From: Tetracentron sinense
Lineage: Eukaryota; Streptophyta; Magnoliopsida; Trochodendrales; Trochodendraceae
Reading direction: 5' to 3'
NCBI GenBank assembly: GCA_015143295.1
Contig: CM026566.1
Span: 7,489,072-7,553,071 of the forward strand
DNA length: 64,000 bases
The notes under the pieces are model-generated. The model was not told the DNA's origin. It ran no database searches and worked only from the letters and a program-made list of their open reading frames with translations. The first letter of the stretch is position 1, and the number at the start of each line of letters is the position of its first letter. The translations under genes and the position numbers were made by a program. Below, piece after piece: positions 10,911 through 20,959 of this stretch.

Positions 10911-11459
10911 GGATCTGAATTCGTTGGATTGATCTATTCAAACCCTAAGCTTGGATTTTTGAGAGATTAAAGAAAATAAGAAAAAGAAGAAAATTTTGAT
11001 TTCTCAAAGCGTTCTTCTCAGACCAAAGTGAAGCTCAATCCTTATTTCTAAGGTTTGTACTTTGCTATTTTTAGTGTTTTAGAGCTTAGATTTTCTACCC
11101 AATGTGATTCTCAAATTCTGAAATCAAAAGAGGGGTTTTTGGTTTTGTTTTCCAATTAAGGTTCAGGCTTCTCAAAGCTTCAACCAAGTTTCCTCAAGCT
11201 TGATTCTTGTTCCATAGAAGTGTAAAAGCTTCCTTTTGAGGTAGATACACTCTACGATCTAACCTTGAATATTCTTTAAATAAAACCATATTTTACAGTG
11301 TGTTCTTGGATGAATTGAAATGATGGATTCTCATGGTTTGTAAGCTATCACTATTATTAAATTTCTATAATTATGATTCCATGTTTTTAAGCTTTCCAAG
11401 TATAGTATGATGTTCACAAGCACTATATGCACTCTATGTCTTACATATCTCGTATGATT

Positions 11460-11960
11460 TGAAGGTTTTCTCATAAGTCGGGTTTATCGAAACATTCATA
11501 AGGATTTCTAAGAACTCATAAGCTACCGAGTTCAAAAGCATTGATAAAGCCAAACTAAGGGTTGGTCAAGGATAGGGCATATCCAAGGATATGTCATATC
11601 TGGCTCAAAGAAATCTCATAAGAAATTGGATAAAGCCAACGGGAAGGTTGGTCAAGGATCTTGGCAGCCCACTTCTATGTATTCGATGAAGGATATTTAC
11701 ATGTCTGGCTCTAAGTCTTTTCACGGGTGCTAAGGTCTGGCTCTAAGTTATGCTCATAAGTGAATCTCATAAGCTCATAAGTGAATCTTAAAGGCTCTAA
11801 GTGCTCTAAGTGGATCTCATAAGTGCTCTAAGTCTCTAAGCTCATAAGAACTCTAAGCTCACAAGAATTCTAAGAACTCTAAGGCACTCTAAGAACTCAT
11901 AAGACTTGATTCTCATACGCTCATAAGACTCATAAGGTTTTGGATTTCATAAGAAACCCA
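11460..11960. repeat. Degenerate CTCATAAG / CTCTAAG short-unit array of L3
   Basis: Many 8-20 bp units built on CTCATAAG and CTCTAAG fill the place where other LTRs carry the 69-bp minisatellite. Confidence 0.8.
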
Positions 11961-12113
11961 TAAGGAAATGGTTTTGGAATTAGTACGGGTTTTCACAGAT
12001 TTCTATACTCCACAGTTCTATGTCTTGCATGCTCCATGATATTATTATTTCACTATTAGCTAGTCGTTTGTATGCGACTGAGTATTCCATGCTCAGCCGA
12101 TTTATTGACTTCG

Positions 12114-12212
12114 GTAGGTGCACGTATTCCTTTCGATGTCTGTGGTTCGGAGCCTTGGATTGAGGAAGAATACTACGAGCTGGAGCCTACCATGGATCAT
12201 TACCAAGACTAG
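12114..12212 (+). other. LTR micro-ORF homologue in L3 (no ATG at the usual place)
   Basis: A 32-codon open frame starts Val-Gly-Ala-Arg and carries PFDVC and PWIEEEY, ending in DHYQD. It follows the stem-loop at the usual distance. The usual start codon is not present in this copy. Confidence 0.5.
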
Positions 12213-12723
12213 GGGGCTCTAGATAGGCGACCCATTTTCGATTTCTGTTGAGAGAGTGAGAGAGATGATACTTATATTTTGATAGTATTCAGAGTGGGAC
12301 TTGTCCACTCCATACTTCATATTTTGGACATGTTCTGTTGGTTCAAACATGAACCTAACGATATGAGTATTTTATTATGAACTGTTTTCGCCTTGTTTCC
12401 ACTATGTGTTATAACTTGTGTACTCTGACAGGTTGATATGTGTCGCGACCCAAAATACCCCCTGGGAGTTAGGGATACTTTGGCTCGTGATGTGCCATAT
12501 CCGATACCAAACCATCCTGTAATAACATCCAAGTCATGACAACCATAATCATGAATAAGGTGGAAGCTTAAACCAATGTGCGGAAGCGTAATCCAAAAAT
12601 TTCTTTTCTATACATGCTGTGTATTCCAAGTTTGTACATACATCACAAAAGTAAAGGTGGACATGCCCACCTATCAAAATACAAAATGATAATACTCTCT
12701 CTCTCTCTCTCTATGTAATCACT

Positions 12724-12855
12724 CTAAAAGGGCCAGTGGTCTAAGTCATTTGCCTCATCCTGAGGCTCTACATATGGCTCCTCCTCGCCATAATCCTCCT
12801 CTATCCAGGGCCCCTGATCACATATGTCAAATGGAGTCCGTGTACCTGCCGACAT
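12724..12855 (-). other. Conserved LTR acidic micro-ORF (copy in L4)
   Basis: An open frame of 43 codons starts ATGTCGGCAGGT (Met-Ser-Ala-Gly) and carries PFDIC and PWIEEDYGEEEP, ending DHWPF. The stem-loop lies at 12866-12886, just upstream on this strand. In this copy the frame also stays open upstream through the stem-loop, but that part is not shared by the other LTRs. I therefore take the Met-Ser start. Confidence 0.62.
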
Positions 12856-13029
12856 AACATGTACGGCTGAGCATGGAATACTCAGCGAGCAAAATCTACT
12901 AGCTAACAATGCTATCATAATCACAATATTTTATACAGTGCGTAAAAGAATACAAATCACCAAAATCCATGCTTAAAACCCGTCGGGAAAAACCTTTCAT
13001 AAAACTTGTTCTTTTCATGGAAAACAAAC

Positions 13030-13330
13030 CCTCTCATGTATGCTTATGAGTTCTTATGAATGCTTGTGAGCCTCGTGTTTTCTTATGAGTTCTTGTGAGC
13101 TTAGAGTTCTTGTGAGCTTGTGAGTACTTGTGAGCTTATGAGCTTCTTGTGAGCTTATGAGTACTTGTGAGCTTCTTGTGAGCTTATGATCCTTATGAGC
13201 TTGTTCTCCTTGGAGACATATGCAAGATCTTAGACTTGTGAGTTTCTTATGAGTTCTTGAAAAGCCTTGCGAGACTTATAATACGTGGAGTTCATGCAAG
13301 ATCTAGACTTGATCCTTGTGAGCGTGGAGT
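13030..13330. repeat. CTTATGAG / CTTGTGAG short-unit array of L4
   Basis: Repeats of GAGCTTATGAGTTCTTGTGA type occur as the minus-strand counterpart of the CTCATAAG arrays in L3, L6 and L8. Confidence 0.85.
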
Positions 13331-14369
13331 AACCGATCTTAGAATGCCAACCCAAAGTTTGGCTTAGTCTATGCTTATGCATGTATGCTTCTTATTTATG
13401 AATGCCTTTGAAAATCCTCTTATGTTTTCTTGAAAATTCATGCTTATGAGAAAAACTACGGTCGTGCAATACTTATCATGCGTAGAGTGCTTGTGAGCAT
13501 TATAACATCTATGTGGAAGGCTTTAACAAATTAAACATGTTCATGCAAGGCATAATGATCATTATAGTATACTTGAAGACCTTAAGTAACTCATATGGTT
13601 CATACAAGGTATATTAGCATCATAACATACTTAAACAATTCTAGAATGTAGAACATTTCATTCATTGCGTCACATCATAACAATCATGGCTTCTAAGCCT
13701 AATTCATCATATCACACTTAAAATCATGGTTCCTTGGAGGATATTAACACTTACTTGCACTTATAGTCATATTCACCCTTTTATTGGAAAACCCCCAAAA
13801 TCTTAAATCCTTATTTGCTTATTTGAACATAATCAAGTTCACCCAAAATCCCTTGTTTGTCATTGCATCATAGTATACTTAAAATCATGGTTCATTTAAA
13901 GGTATTACAATTTTCTTACAAGTTTAGCCATATTCATCCTTGTTATTAAAAAATCCCCAATTTGTAAAACCCTATTTGATTGTTTATTCATGATCTAGTT
14001 CACCCAAATTTCCACACTTCCTATTTGTATCATAATAGAATTAAAATCACCTATTTGAATCATCTTTGTATGATAACAAGGCTAGATAGTAGTTTACTAA
14101 CCTCTTTGGATCAATTTCTAGGTTGAAGAAACCCCTTGAGAAATCCTTACTTGATTTGAATGATCCAAGCTTGATTTGGGGAAGATCCAACCCTTGATTG
14201 AAGCTCTTCTTGGATTCAAGCAAAACCCTCTTTGGAATGCTCAAGATCCTTTCCTTCTCTTTCTAGGAACTCTCCTTGGTTTAGGGTAACCCAAAAACCC
14301 TCCTAAAGTCTTCTATTTATAGTGTAAGGGGTGAAAAACCCCTAAAAAATCGCATCCAAGAAAGTAAAA

Positions 14370-14565
14370 TCGCGTATCTACGATCGTTCGTAGCGATTTA
14401 CGATCGATCGTAGCCTTCTACGATCGATCGTAGCTTCCTACGATCAATCGTGGTTTCACCCGAGAGTTTCCAGCATTTCTAGGGCTTTACGATCGATCGT
14501 AGCAACTCTACGATCGTTCGTAGCTCCACTACGATCGTTCGTAGGGTCCCTACGAGCGATCGCAA
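14370..14565. repeat. Palindrome cassette of L4 (CTACGATCGATCGTAG)
   Basis: About eight close copies of the 16-bp palindrome, some with one or two changes, lie between a TATA-like CTATTTATAG (minus strand, about 14310) and the conserved GGCCATAACTTTT module. Confidence 0.9.
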
Positions 14566-15616
14566 CTTTTGCAGAAAGCTTCAGCATTTTTGTGTTTTCG
14601 TATCTCGGCCATAACTTTTAACTCGCTTGTCCAATTTTGAAAATTGTAACTTGTGTTGGATTTGTATTTCGAAGGAGAACAACTTTCATGTTTTTCACAA
14701 CTTCCAATTCTTCCTTTTTTTTGGACCATTTTGCCCCTAAACTTGACTGATCCGAAATTGGGTTTCGTCAATCCAGATTTTAAACCGAACCGACTTCAGA
14801 AATCGGTCTTTTGACCTAACACCAACTCAAAACCAAGACAAGTGATCAACATAAACTCCAAAGAGGGTTCAATTACCTTTCTAAAAATCTAAGAATCGCT
14901 TGATTCCGTCGAGCAGTGTGAACGCTAGGGCTATTTAGAGTCGAGGGTATGCCAAGGCATAACCCTTGTCAATACTCAAGAGTATTCTATACTCTTGCCT
15001 ATTTCATTCCAAACACCCATACAGCATAAATACATTCTTAAATGCTTTAGTATATGATATCATTCGTCGTACATGGCCATCAAGATCCGGGGTTCTACAA
15101 TATGTATGCCTTATGTATCATACAGGATGTATGATACGGCGACCACGAGCTAAAGTATCCCTAACTCCTAGGGGTATTTTGGGTCACGACACATGTTCCC
15201 TTCTTATTTCTTTTCTTGATTTTTGTTTTTTATCTTGGATAATATTAGAACCAATCTTTATGAAAGGATCTTACATTCAAGAAATGATCTTGCATTCAAG
15301 AAAAGAATAAAAGATAATTGAGTTTGAATGGAAGTGATTGATCAAGAAAGGTTTTTAAATCAAAGATAAGAAGAAAAGATTAAAGAGCATTGATTGGAAG
15401 GGCCATTAGCTTCCATTAGAGTAAAGCTTTGGAGATTTAAAGAAGGTTCGTGTGAATCGACAGGAGACTGTACGCTTGAGAAGTTTTATAAGTATGTTTC
15501 CTCGCACCATGATTTAATATGATCATAGGATGACCCTTGGGAAGATTTTGATTAGATCAAAATCAAGTTTAAATTAAAAATAGTGCTTCGAAAAATTTTA
15601 TATTCATGTCTTTTAG

Positions 15617-15634
15617 TGGTATCAAAGTCTACCT
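15617..15634 (+). promoter_or_regulatory. Primer-binding site of copia element F
   Basis: TGGTATCAAAGTC resembles the complement of plant initiator tRNA-Met, next to the end of LTR F. Confidence 0.55.
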
Positions 15635-18356
15635 TATGATCTATTAATTTTATGGTGTTATTGCATGTTTTCCCTTTGATTAAAATCAATTAGATACCTA
15701 TAGATATTTTAGGCCAGCATTTATTAATGGGATCTTATTTAATTAAATGTTATTTAATAAATCCCATGGTGTTTGACACCCTTGCTTAAGTGTTCTAGGA
15801 GATTAAAGCTTATTTCGATTTGATTTGATTCATTGATTTTCGAATTTGTATTTGATTAGGAGAATCGATACAGTTTCGGTATTTCAGCCATAACTTTGTG
15901 ACTGTAAGTCCGATTTATGTCCTTTAGTGCATCGTTTCGAAGCTGTCGAAAATATCTACAACTTTCGTGAAGAAAGTTTTTCAAGAAGCAATCGTTTTGA
16001 ATGTCAAAACTTCAGTCGAAAATCTTAAGCGGGAAAATGAGTCTTCTAAATTAATTTTTCAAGAGGCTTTCAAATTTTCCCTTAATTCCATATTTGATTT
16101 GAGAGCATGAGATGCTATTAAATCATTTAACGGGCTATCATTTAATTGAATAGTTTAATTATTTGATTCGAGATCACAGGCTAAGATTTAATTAAATTGT
16201 TTAATTATCTGCTTCGAGTCCATGGGCTATCATTTAATTAAATGTTAATTATGAAATTCTTTCTAGTCTCCTAAAAGGTTTATGAGAATAATACCATAGT
16301 TATTGTAGTTGATTCGGATCAATTACATGTGCTCAGAAATACCAGCTACATAGTATTTATAAGTTTTTATTTGATTAATAGTTAATCAAGTAATTACGTA
16401 AATGCCATTGGTTGAGATACAGGGTTTTATCTCAAGTAAATTTTAATTGATAGAGATCAATTATTTTATGGACATTTAATACTATTGTTTAGGGTATTAT
16501 TTTATTTAATTGTTAAATCAAATAATCCCTAAAGTAGTTGGCCCTTATGAAAATTTTTGAATTCATCTATTATTGATTTTGAACTTAATTTTGGAATCAA
16601 TATATGATGATAATAACAAATTAGCAATTTTCTGATTTTTATTTTGGTCTATTAATAGTTATTAGATCAAAATAATATGGAAGGGATTAGATCCCTAGGC
16701 TAGCCAAATTTAATATGGTGTTTTCTATTTGTTTATCAATTGAGAAATGTAAGGATGAATTTTAGGGTCAGATTAAATCTTAGAGAAATTGTTTCTCTCA
16801 ATGATTTCCCAAGCATTAAAGGAAAATAGTTTTCTTTTAATGATGATCTAAAGCCCTAAGAATTCATTCTAGACATGCTTGCTTTACTAATTGCTCTAGG
16901 TTTTTTCTATTAAATGTTAATAGAGGCCTTAACTATATGGGAAATAGTTTCCTTAAGGTTAGAAAAACCCTTGTTGAGTTTATGGACTTTCTAAGTTATT
17001 TTTCATGCCATGTTATTATTCATAGTTGATGAATTGTTGATATATATTCTTGTTGAATGGTGGATGAGTTCCATGATCATGCCTTGTTCTCCCTATCTAT
17101 TCTCTTCTCTTTCTTCTTATGGGTTGTACTCCCCTTGAGCACCCTATTTTGGTTGGTTTCTCAAGGTTTCTTATTTTGAATATGAAGTAATTTTAGTATT
17201 AGGAGTTGCTGATTTTTCTATGGAGAAATTGAATTGAAGATCGAAGATGATGGTGATCGCATAGAGAATAAATCTTGGAAGGTGTTCTACAAGAGTAGTT
17301 GTAGGATTTCTAAGATAGCATGATCATGTGGACCCATTGTGTGCCTATATTATATATTTCATGTGATGATTTGTTATAGCTTTTAGTTGCTTAGAATAAT
17401 ATGATTATCATTTTTTTGTGCAAATTTTGGATAATTGGATCAAACCTCACAATATGTGTTTTGTTGAAACATAAAAAGTTTGTGTTTAAATAAAACACAT
17501 TATTATAGCCCTTTTAGATGTGATGCATATAGTCCATGTTGAAAATTTTACATGAAATTTTTTACTTGCATGATCATGAGATAATTGTGTCTTAATTGGG
17601 CTAACAATATTCACGATTATGGGAAGTGCTTGAGTGACACTTATAAACCCTAGTAGAGGTCTTAGAGAGTTGTTTAGAGACTCCCATAATTTCTTTTAGA
17701 CTCAGGATTGGTGTACCCTAATGTGCTAAAATTAATTCATAGAGAATTAAAGGATAATATAGTCCATTTTGACTTATGAGCTTTAGTGATGAACATGAAC
17801 ACTTTATAATTGTTATTTTGGGCCCATGATGCTTGGTATAACCAATGGTCCATCATATGGATGAGTGAACCGTCTAAAGCCCACCGACGTTAAAAATAAC
17901 ATTTGTACCCTTGGATTAGATCCATTAAGATTTCCGGGCGTTATGGGAGTTCATTGGAATCAGTTTGATCTAATTAAATGAAATTTAATTTATTATCATA
18001 TGATGATTTTGTATATTGTTTTATACATAAGATACAAGTATATTTATTGTGAATGCTTTTGATATATGCATGAGATGTATAATTTGTTCATAATATTCTG
18101 TTTTCCCTCAAGAAAAATATTAAGTGAATTAAATGGGCTAATTTATCCTGCAGGATAATTTACCCTATGACCTTTCATTATCAATAAGACTAGGAATTAA
18201 TTAGCATGAGTCTTGTCTCTCTGGCAAGAATCAAGCATAATTCATTCTAAATTAAACTCCTAGTGCTTTATTTCTATAGTATATAAGAATGTGTATGATC
18301 TGATAGGGAGTGTCAACTAGCATGGGGGCATATTCCTACTTGATCATATGACAACC
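15635..18356 (+). mobile_element. Non-coding leader and decayed internal start of copia element F
   Basis: AT-rich sequence with no credible ORF. 15750-16080 matches 47500-47850, the leader of copia copy C, which ties it to the same broad copia group. The rest has many short A/T tracts and no recognisable gag. Treated as the long untranslated leader and worn internal region of an old element. Confidence 0.5.
15865..15980 (+). other. Shared GCCATAACTTT-GTCCGATTT module (copia leader)
   Basis: Order of words: TTTCGGTAT, GCCATAACTTT, GTCCGATTTA, TTTCGAAG, ACAACTTTC. The same order occurs at 47650-47770 and, in other elements, in the promoter half of the gypsy LTRs (for example the plus strand of 14590-14700). 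Confidence 0.6.
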
Positions 18357-18636
18357 TGTCACGCCCCAAAATACCCCCTAGGAGTTAAGGGATACTTTAG
18401 AGGTGACTACGTGTACCTGTCAAACCATCCTGTAATGCAAGAGGCTAAACATAATATAATACAATGATAATCAGAGCGCGGAAACTAAACATAAGTGCGG
18501 AAGCATAAGCCAACTTTTTCTTTTCTTCTATAACTCCAAATAGTATTCCAAGTTAACATATACCAAATACAATCAAAGTAAAGGTGGACATGCCCACCTA
18601 TCAAAATACAAAAAGGAACTCTCTAACCCTCTCCTC

Positions 18637-18777
18637 TCAACAGTAGTCGAGGTATGGCCACACATCCAAGTCCCCATCCTCCTGAGACTGCCATGGGATA
18701 GGTGGCTCCCTCTCCTCTACATACTCCTCCTCGACCCAAGGCTCGGGGTCGAGGACATCCGCGGTACCTGCCGACAT
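18637..18777 (-). other. Conserved LTR acidic micro-ORF (copy in L5)
   Basis: 46 codons, Met-Ser-Ala-Gly-Thr start, core DPEPWVEEEYVEE, end WPYLDYC. Compared with the D copy many codon differences are silent (for example GAG/GAA in the Glu run). Confidence 0.62.
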
Positions 18778-19052
18778 AAAAGTACGGCTGAGCATGGAAT
18801 ACTCAGCGAGTACAAACTACTAGCTAACCATAACAATAACGAAAGCATAACAACAGTGAGCAATACAAGATATTAATTTAAAGCAATAGTGAGAGCATAA
18901 GATACATAGCCATATCTTGACATGCGTATATGAATGCAAAAACCTCGGTAAAACTCATGTCTCGGAAACCTTTTTCGTGTCTCAGTCAAATCATGTATGT
19001 GTATCGTGTCTTGTCTTGTATTTCATGTCTTGATTTGTTCTTGACTTGTATA

Positions 19053-19604
19053 CTTGTGAGCCAGAGGCTAGCACCCTTCCTTGGGCTACCAACCTCCTTG
19101 TCATGTTCTTGTTCCATTTCTCTTGTGAGCCAGAGGCTAGCACCCTTCCTTGGGCTACCAACCTCCTTGTCATGTTCTTGTTCCATTTCACTTGTGAGCC
19201 AGAGGCTAGCACCCTTCCTTGGGCTACCAACCTCCTTGTCATGTTCTTGTTCCATTTCTCTTGTGAGCCAGAGGCTAGCACCCTTCCTTGGGCTACCAAC
19301 CTCCTTGTCATGTTCTTGTTCCATTTCACTTGTGAGCCAGAGGCTAGCACCCTTCCTTGGGCTACCAACCTCCTTGTCATGTTCTTGTTCCATTTCTCTT
19401 GTGAGCCAGAGGCTAGCACCCTTCCTTGGGCTACCAACCTCCTTGTCATGTTCTTGATGCATTTCACTTGTGAGCCAGAGGCTAGCACCCTTCCTTGGGC
19501 TACCAACCTCCTTGTCATGTTCTTGATTCATTTCACTTGTGAGCCAGAGGCTAGCACCCTTCCTTGGGCTACCAACCTCCTTGTCATGTTCTTGATTCAT
19601 CATA
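19053..19604. repeat. Minisatellite of eight 69-bp units in L5
   Basis: Units start every 69 bp (19053, 19122 and so on) with CTTGTGAGCCAGAGGCTAGC and differ at very few positions, mostly in the ATTTCTC/ATTTCAC junction. Because 69 is a multiple of three, long open frames appear on both strands (up to 230 codons). They are repeat artefacts. Confidence 0.96.
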
Positions 19605-20562
19605 TACAAATACAATCTTGGGAAACCCGGTTTCATGCATGCATGTGTACTCGTGTGCGTGCCAATAGTGACAATCATGGGGACACGTGTAACAAGAGGG
19701 ATATCGCATCATATTTCAATTCATAGTATAGCATGTAAGCATTTAGGTGATCAACATGGCATTTGGTCAAGTCATCATTTGCAAGAATAATTACATAAAG
19801 CTTACATCCATTTCCTTTATCAATTTCATTTATTCTTGGTTTAGGCATATTATCAAACATCCAGTGTGCAACATTTTAGTAGTTTTATTTCCCCTTTTTA
19901 GCGCATAAATTTCCAACACAACATCCAAGTATGTTCATTATTCATAGAGTGCCCTTCCACCGTTTTCCATACCCACATTTCACCACGTCCAACGGCATCC
20001 AATCGCCTCTACATCCACCATTCATACATACAACCCCACATTCACATTTATCTTGTTTAGGTTTAGGAAGTATAGCACATTTCAAGTAAGGGAAGATACA
20101 AGACCAACATCATAATGTCAAAGGGGAAAAACTAGATTATTGCTAAAGAAAGTTAGTAGAGTGTACTAACCTTAGATCAAGGTTTGATCTTGAAGAAACC
20201 TTGAAATAGAAGCTCTATTTGGAAGGAGGAAGCCTTTGCTTGAAGGGGACTTGAGTTAGGGAAGAAACCCCTTTCAAAAACGTGAGTGAGTGCTGCCCTA
20301 GCTTGGAGAATGCACCTCCACCCGAGCTTGAGTTGAAGTCTTGAAGAAAACGTGCTTGGGGACGATCTAGGGTCTTCACCCCTTTGATTTCTTCTCCAAA
20401 AGCAACCTAGGTTTAGGAAACCCTTTTCTCCTCTCTCTTATCTCCCAAATCTCTCTAAGTATAGTGAATGATGCCCTAAGGCTCGGGCAAGCCTTAAGGA
20501 GAAAGGGTTTAACCCCCAAAAGACGATAAAGCCCTTACTGAAATTTATGCAAAAACGCGAAG

Positions 20563-20745
20563 ACCGAGCGATCGGTGGTTATGACCGATCGATCGGTTGC
20601 CTACCGAGCGATCGGTGTTTATGACCGCTCGATCGGTCAAAAACTCACTCTCTAGAAAATTTCCCCATACAAAATTTCTGACCGTGCGATAGCTACCGAT
20701 CGATCGGTTATGGACCGATCGATCGCTGACTGGACCGAGCGATCG
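20563..20745. repeat. Palindrome cassette of L5 (ACCGATCGATCGGT)
   Basis: Some eight copies of ACCGAGCGATCGGT / ACCGATCGATCGGT lie between the promoter module and the gene-side leader of this minus-strand LTR. Closely similar to the cassettes at 53578-53770 and 61197-61385. Confidence 0.9.
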
Positions 20746-20959
20746 GTGCTCTGTATATCTGGACTGTTTTGACCATATCTTTTCACTCGCTCGTCGGATT
20801 TCGATGATTCAACTTGCGTTGGGTTCGTCTTTCGAAAACGCACATTTCTGACATTTTGGAATTTCCAATTTCTCCCTTATTTATTAATTAGACTACGAAA
20901 ACGGCCAATTAGCTATGAAAGTGCCATTCATTAAAGATGAAAAAGTCTGGGGTGCTACA

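Larger units (their letters stand above)
12441..15099 (-). mobile_element. Solo Tekay-type LTR (L4), TSD ATATG, nested in L3
   Basis: Minus-strand LTR of 2659 bp bounded by TGTCGCGACCC at the left and GGTTCTACA at the right. It is flanked by a perfect ATATG duplication (12436-12440 and 15100-15104). It lies in inverted orientation inside a related LTR. It carries the micro-ORF, CTTATGAG-type arrays, a CTACGATCGATCGTAG cassette and the GGCCATAACTTTT module. No internal region is present. Confidence 0.93.
10087..15191 (+). mobile_element. Solo Tekay-type LTR (L3), TSD CATTT/CATGT, interrupted by L4
   Basis: Starts TGTAGAACCCCGG and ends GGGTATTTTGGGTCACGACA. Five-base flanks CATTT (10082-10086) and CATGT (15192-15196) differ at one base, consistent with an old duplication. 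Without L4 it is about 2.44 kb. It holds the AGTCAAAAGTTATGG promoter module, a palindrome cassette, a TATA box (10903), CTCATAAG-type arrays, the stem-loop and a micro-ORF-like frame. No internal coding region lies between two LTRs, so this is a solo LTR left by recombination. Confidence 0.9.
9743..15616 (+). mobile_element. Ty1/copia 5' LTR remnant (F), split by solo LTRs
   Basis: 9743-10086 plus 15192-15616 read as one block once the gypsy LTR at 10087-15191 is set aside. It holds a TATAAATA box (9903), a transcribed leader, and ends just before a tRNA-Met type primer site (TGGTATCAAAG, 15617). The left edge is not defined. The sequence is AT-rich with no gene, as expected for the end of an old LTR. 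Confidence 0.55.
18357..20959 (-). mobile_element. Solo Tekay-type LTR (L5), TSD CAACC
   Basis: Minus-strand LTR of 2603 bp, TGTCACGCCCCAAAATACCC at the left and GGGTGCTACA at the right. Perfect CAACC flanks lie at 18352-18356 and 20960-20964. Related to element D and L9. It holds the micro-ORF, a strict 69-bp minisatellite of eight units, and an ACCGATCGATCGGT cassette. It interrupts the worn copia region. Confidence 0.93.

Noticed and set aside
12317-12532. 71-codon minus-strand frame
   Set aside because: It crosses the L3/L4 insertion boundary, so it is not an evolved frame.
19053-19604. Regular repeats resembling a CRISPR array
   Set aside because: No unique spacers, whole 69-bp units repeat, and it lies inside a plant LTR.
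18930-19726. Open frames of 175-230 codons on both strands
   Set aside because: They are produced by the 69-bp (23-codon) repeat staying in frame; composition and repetition show no gene.
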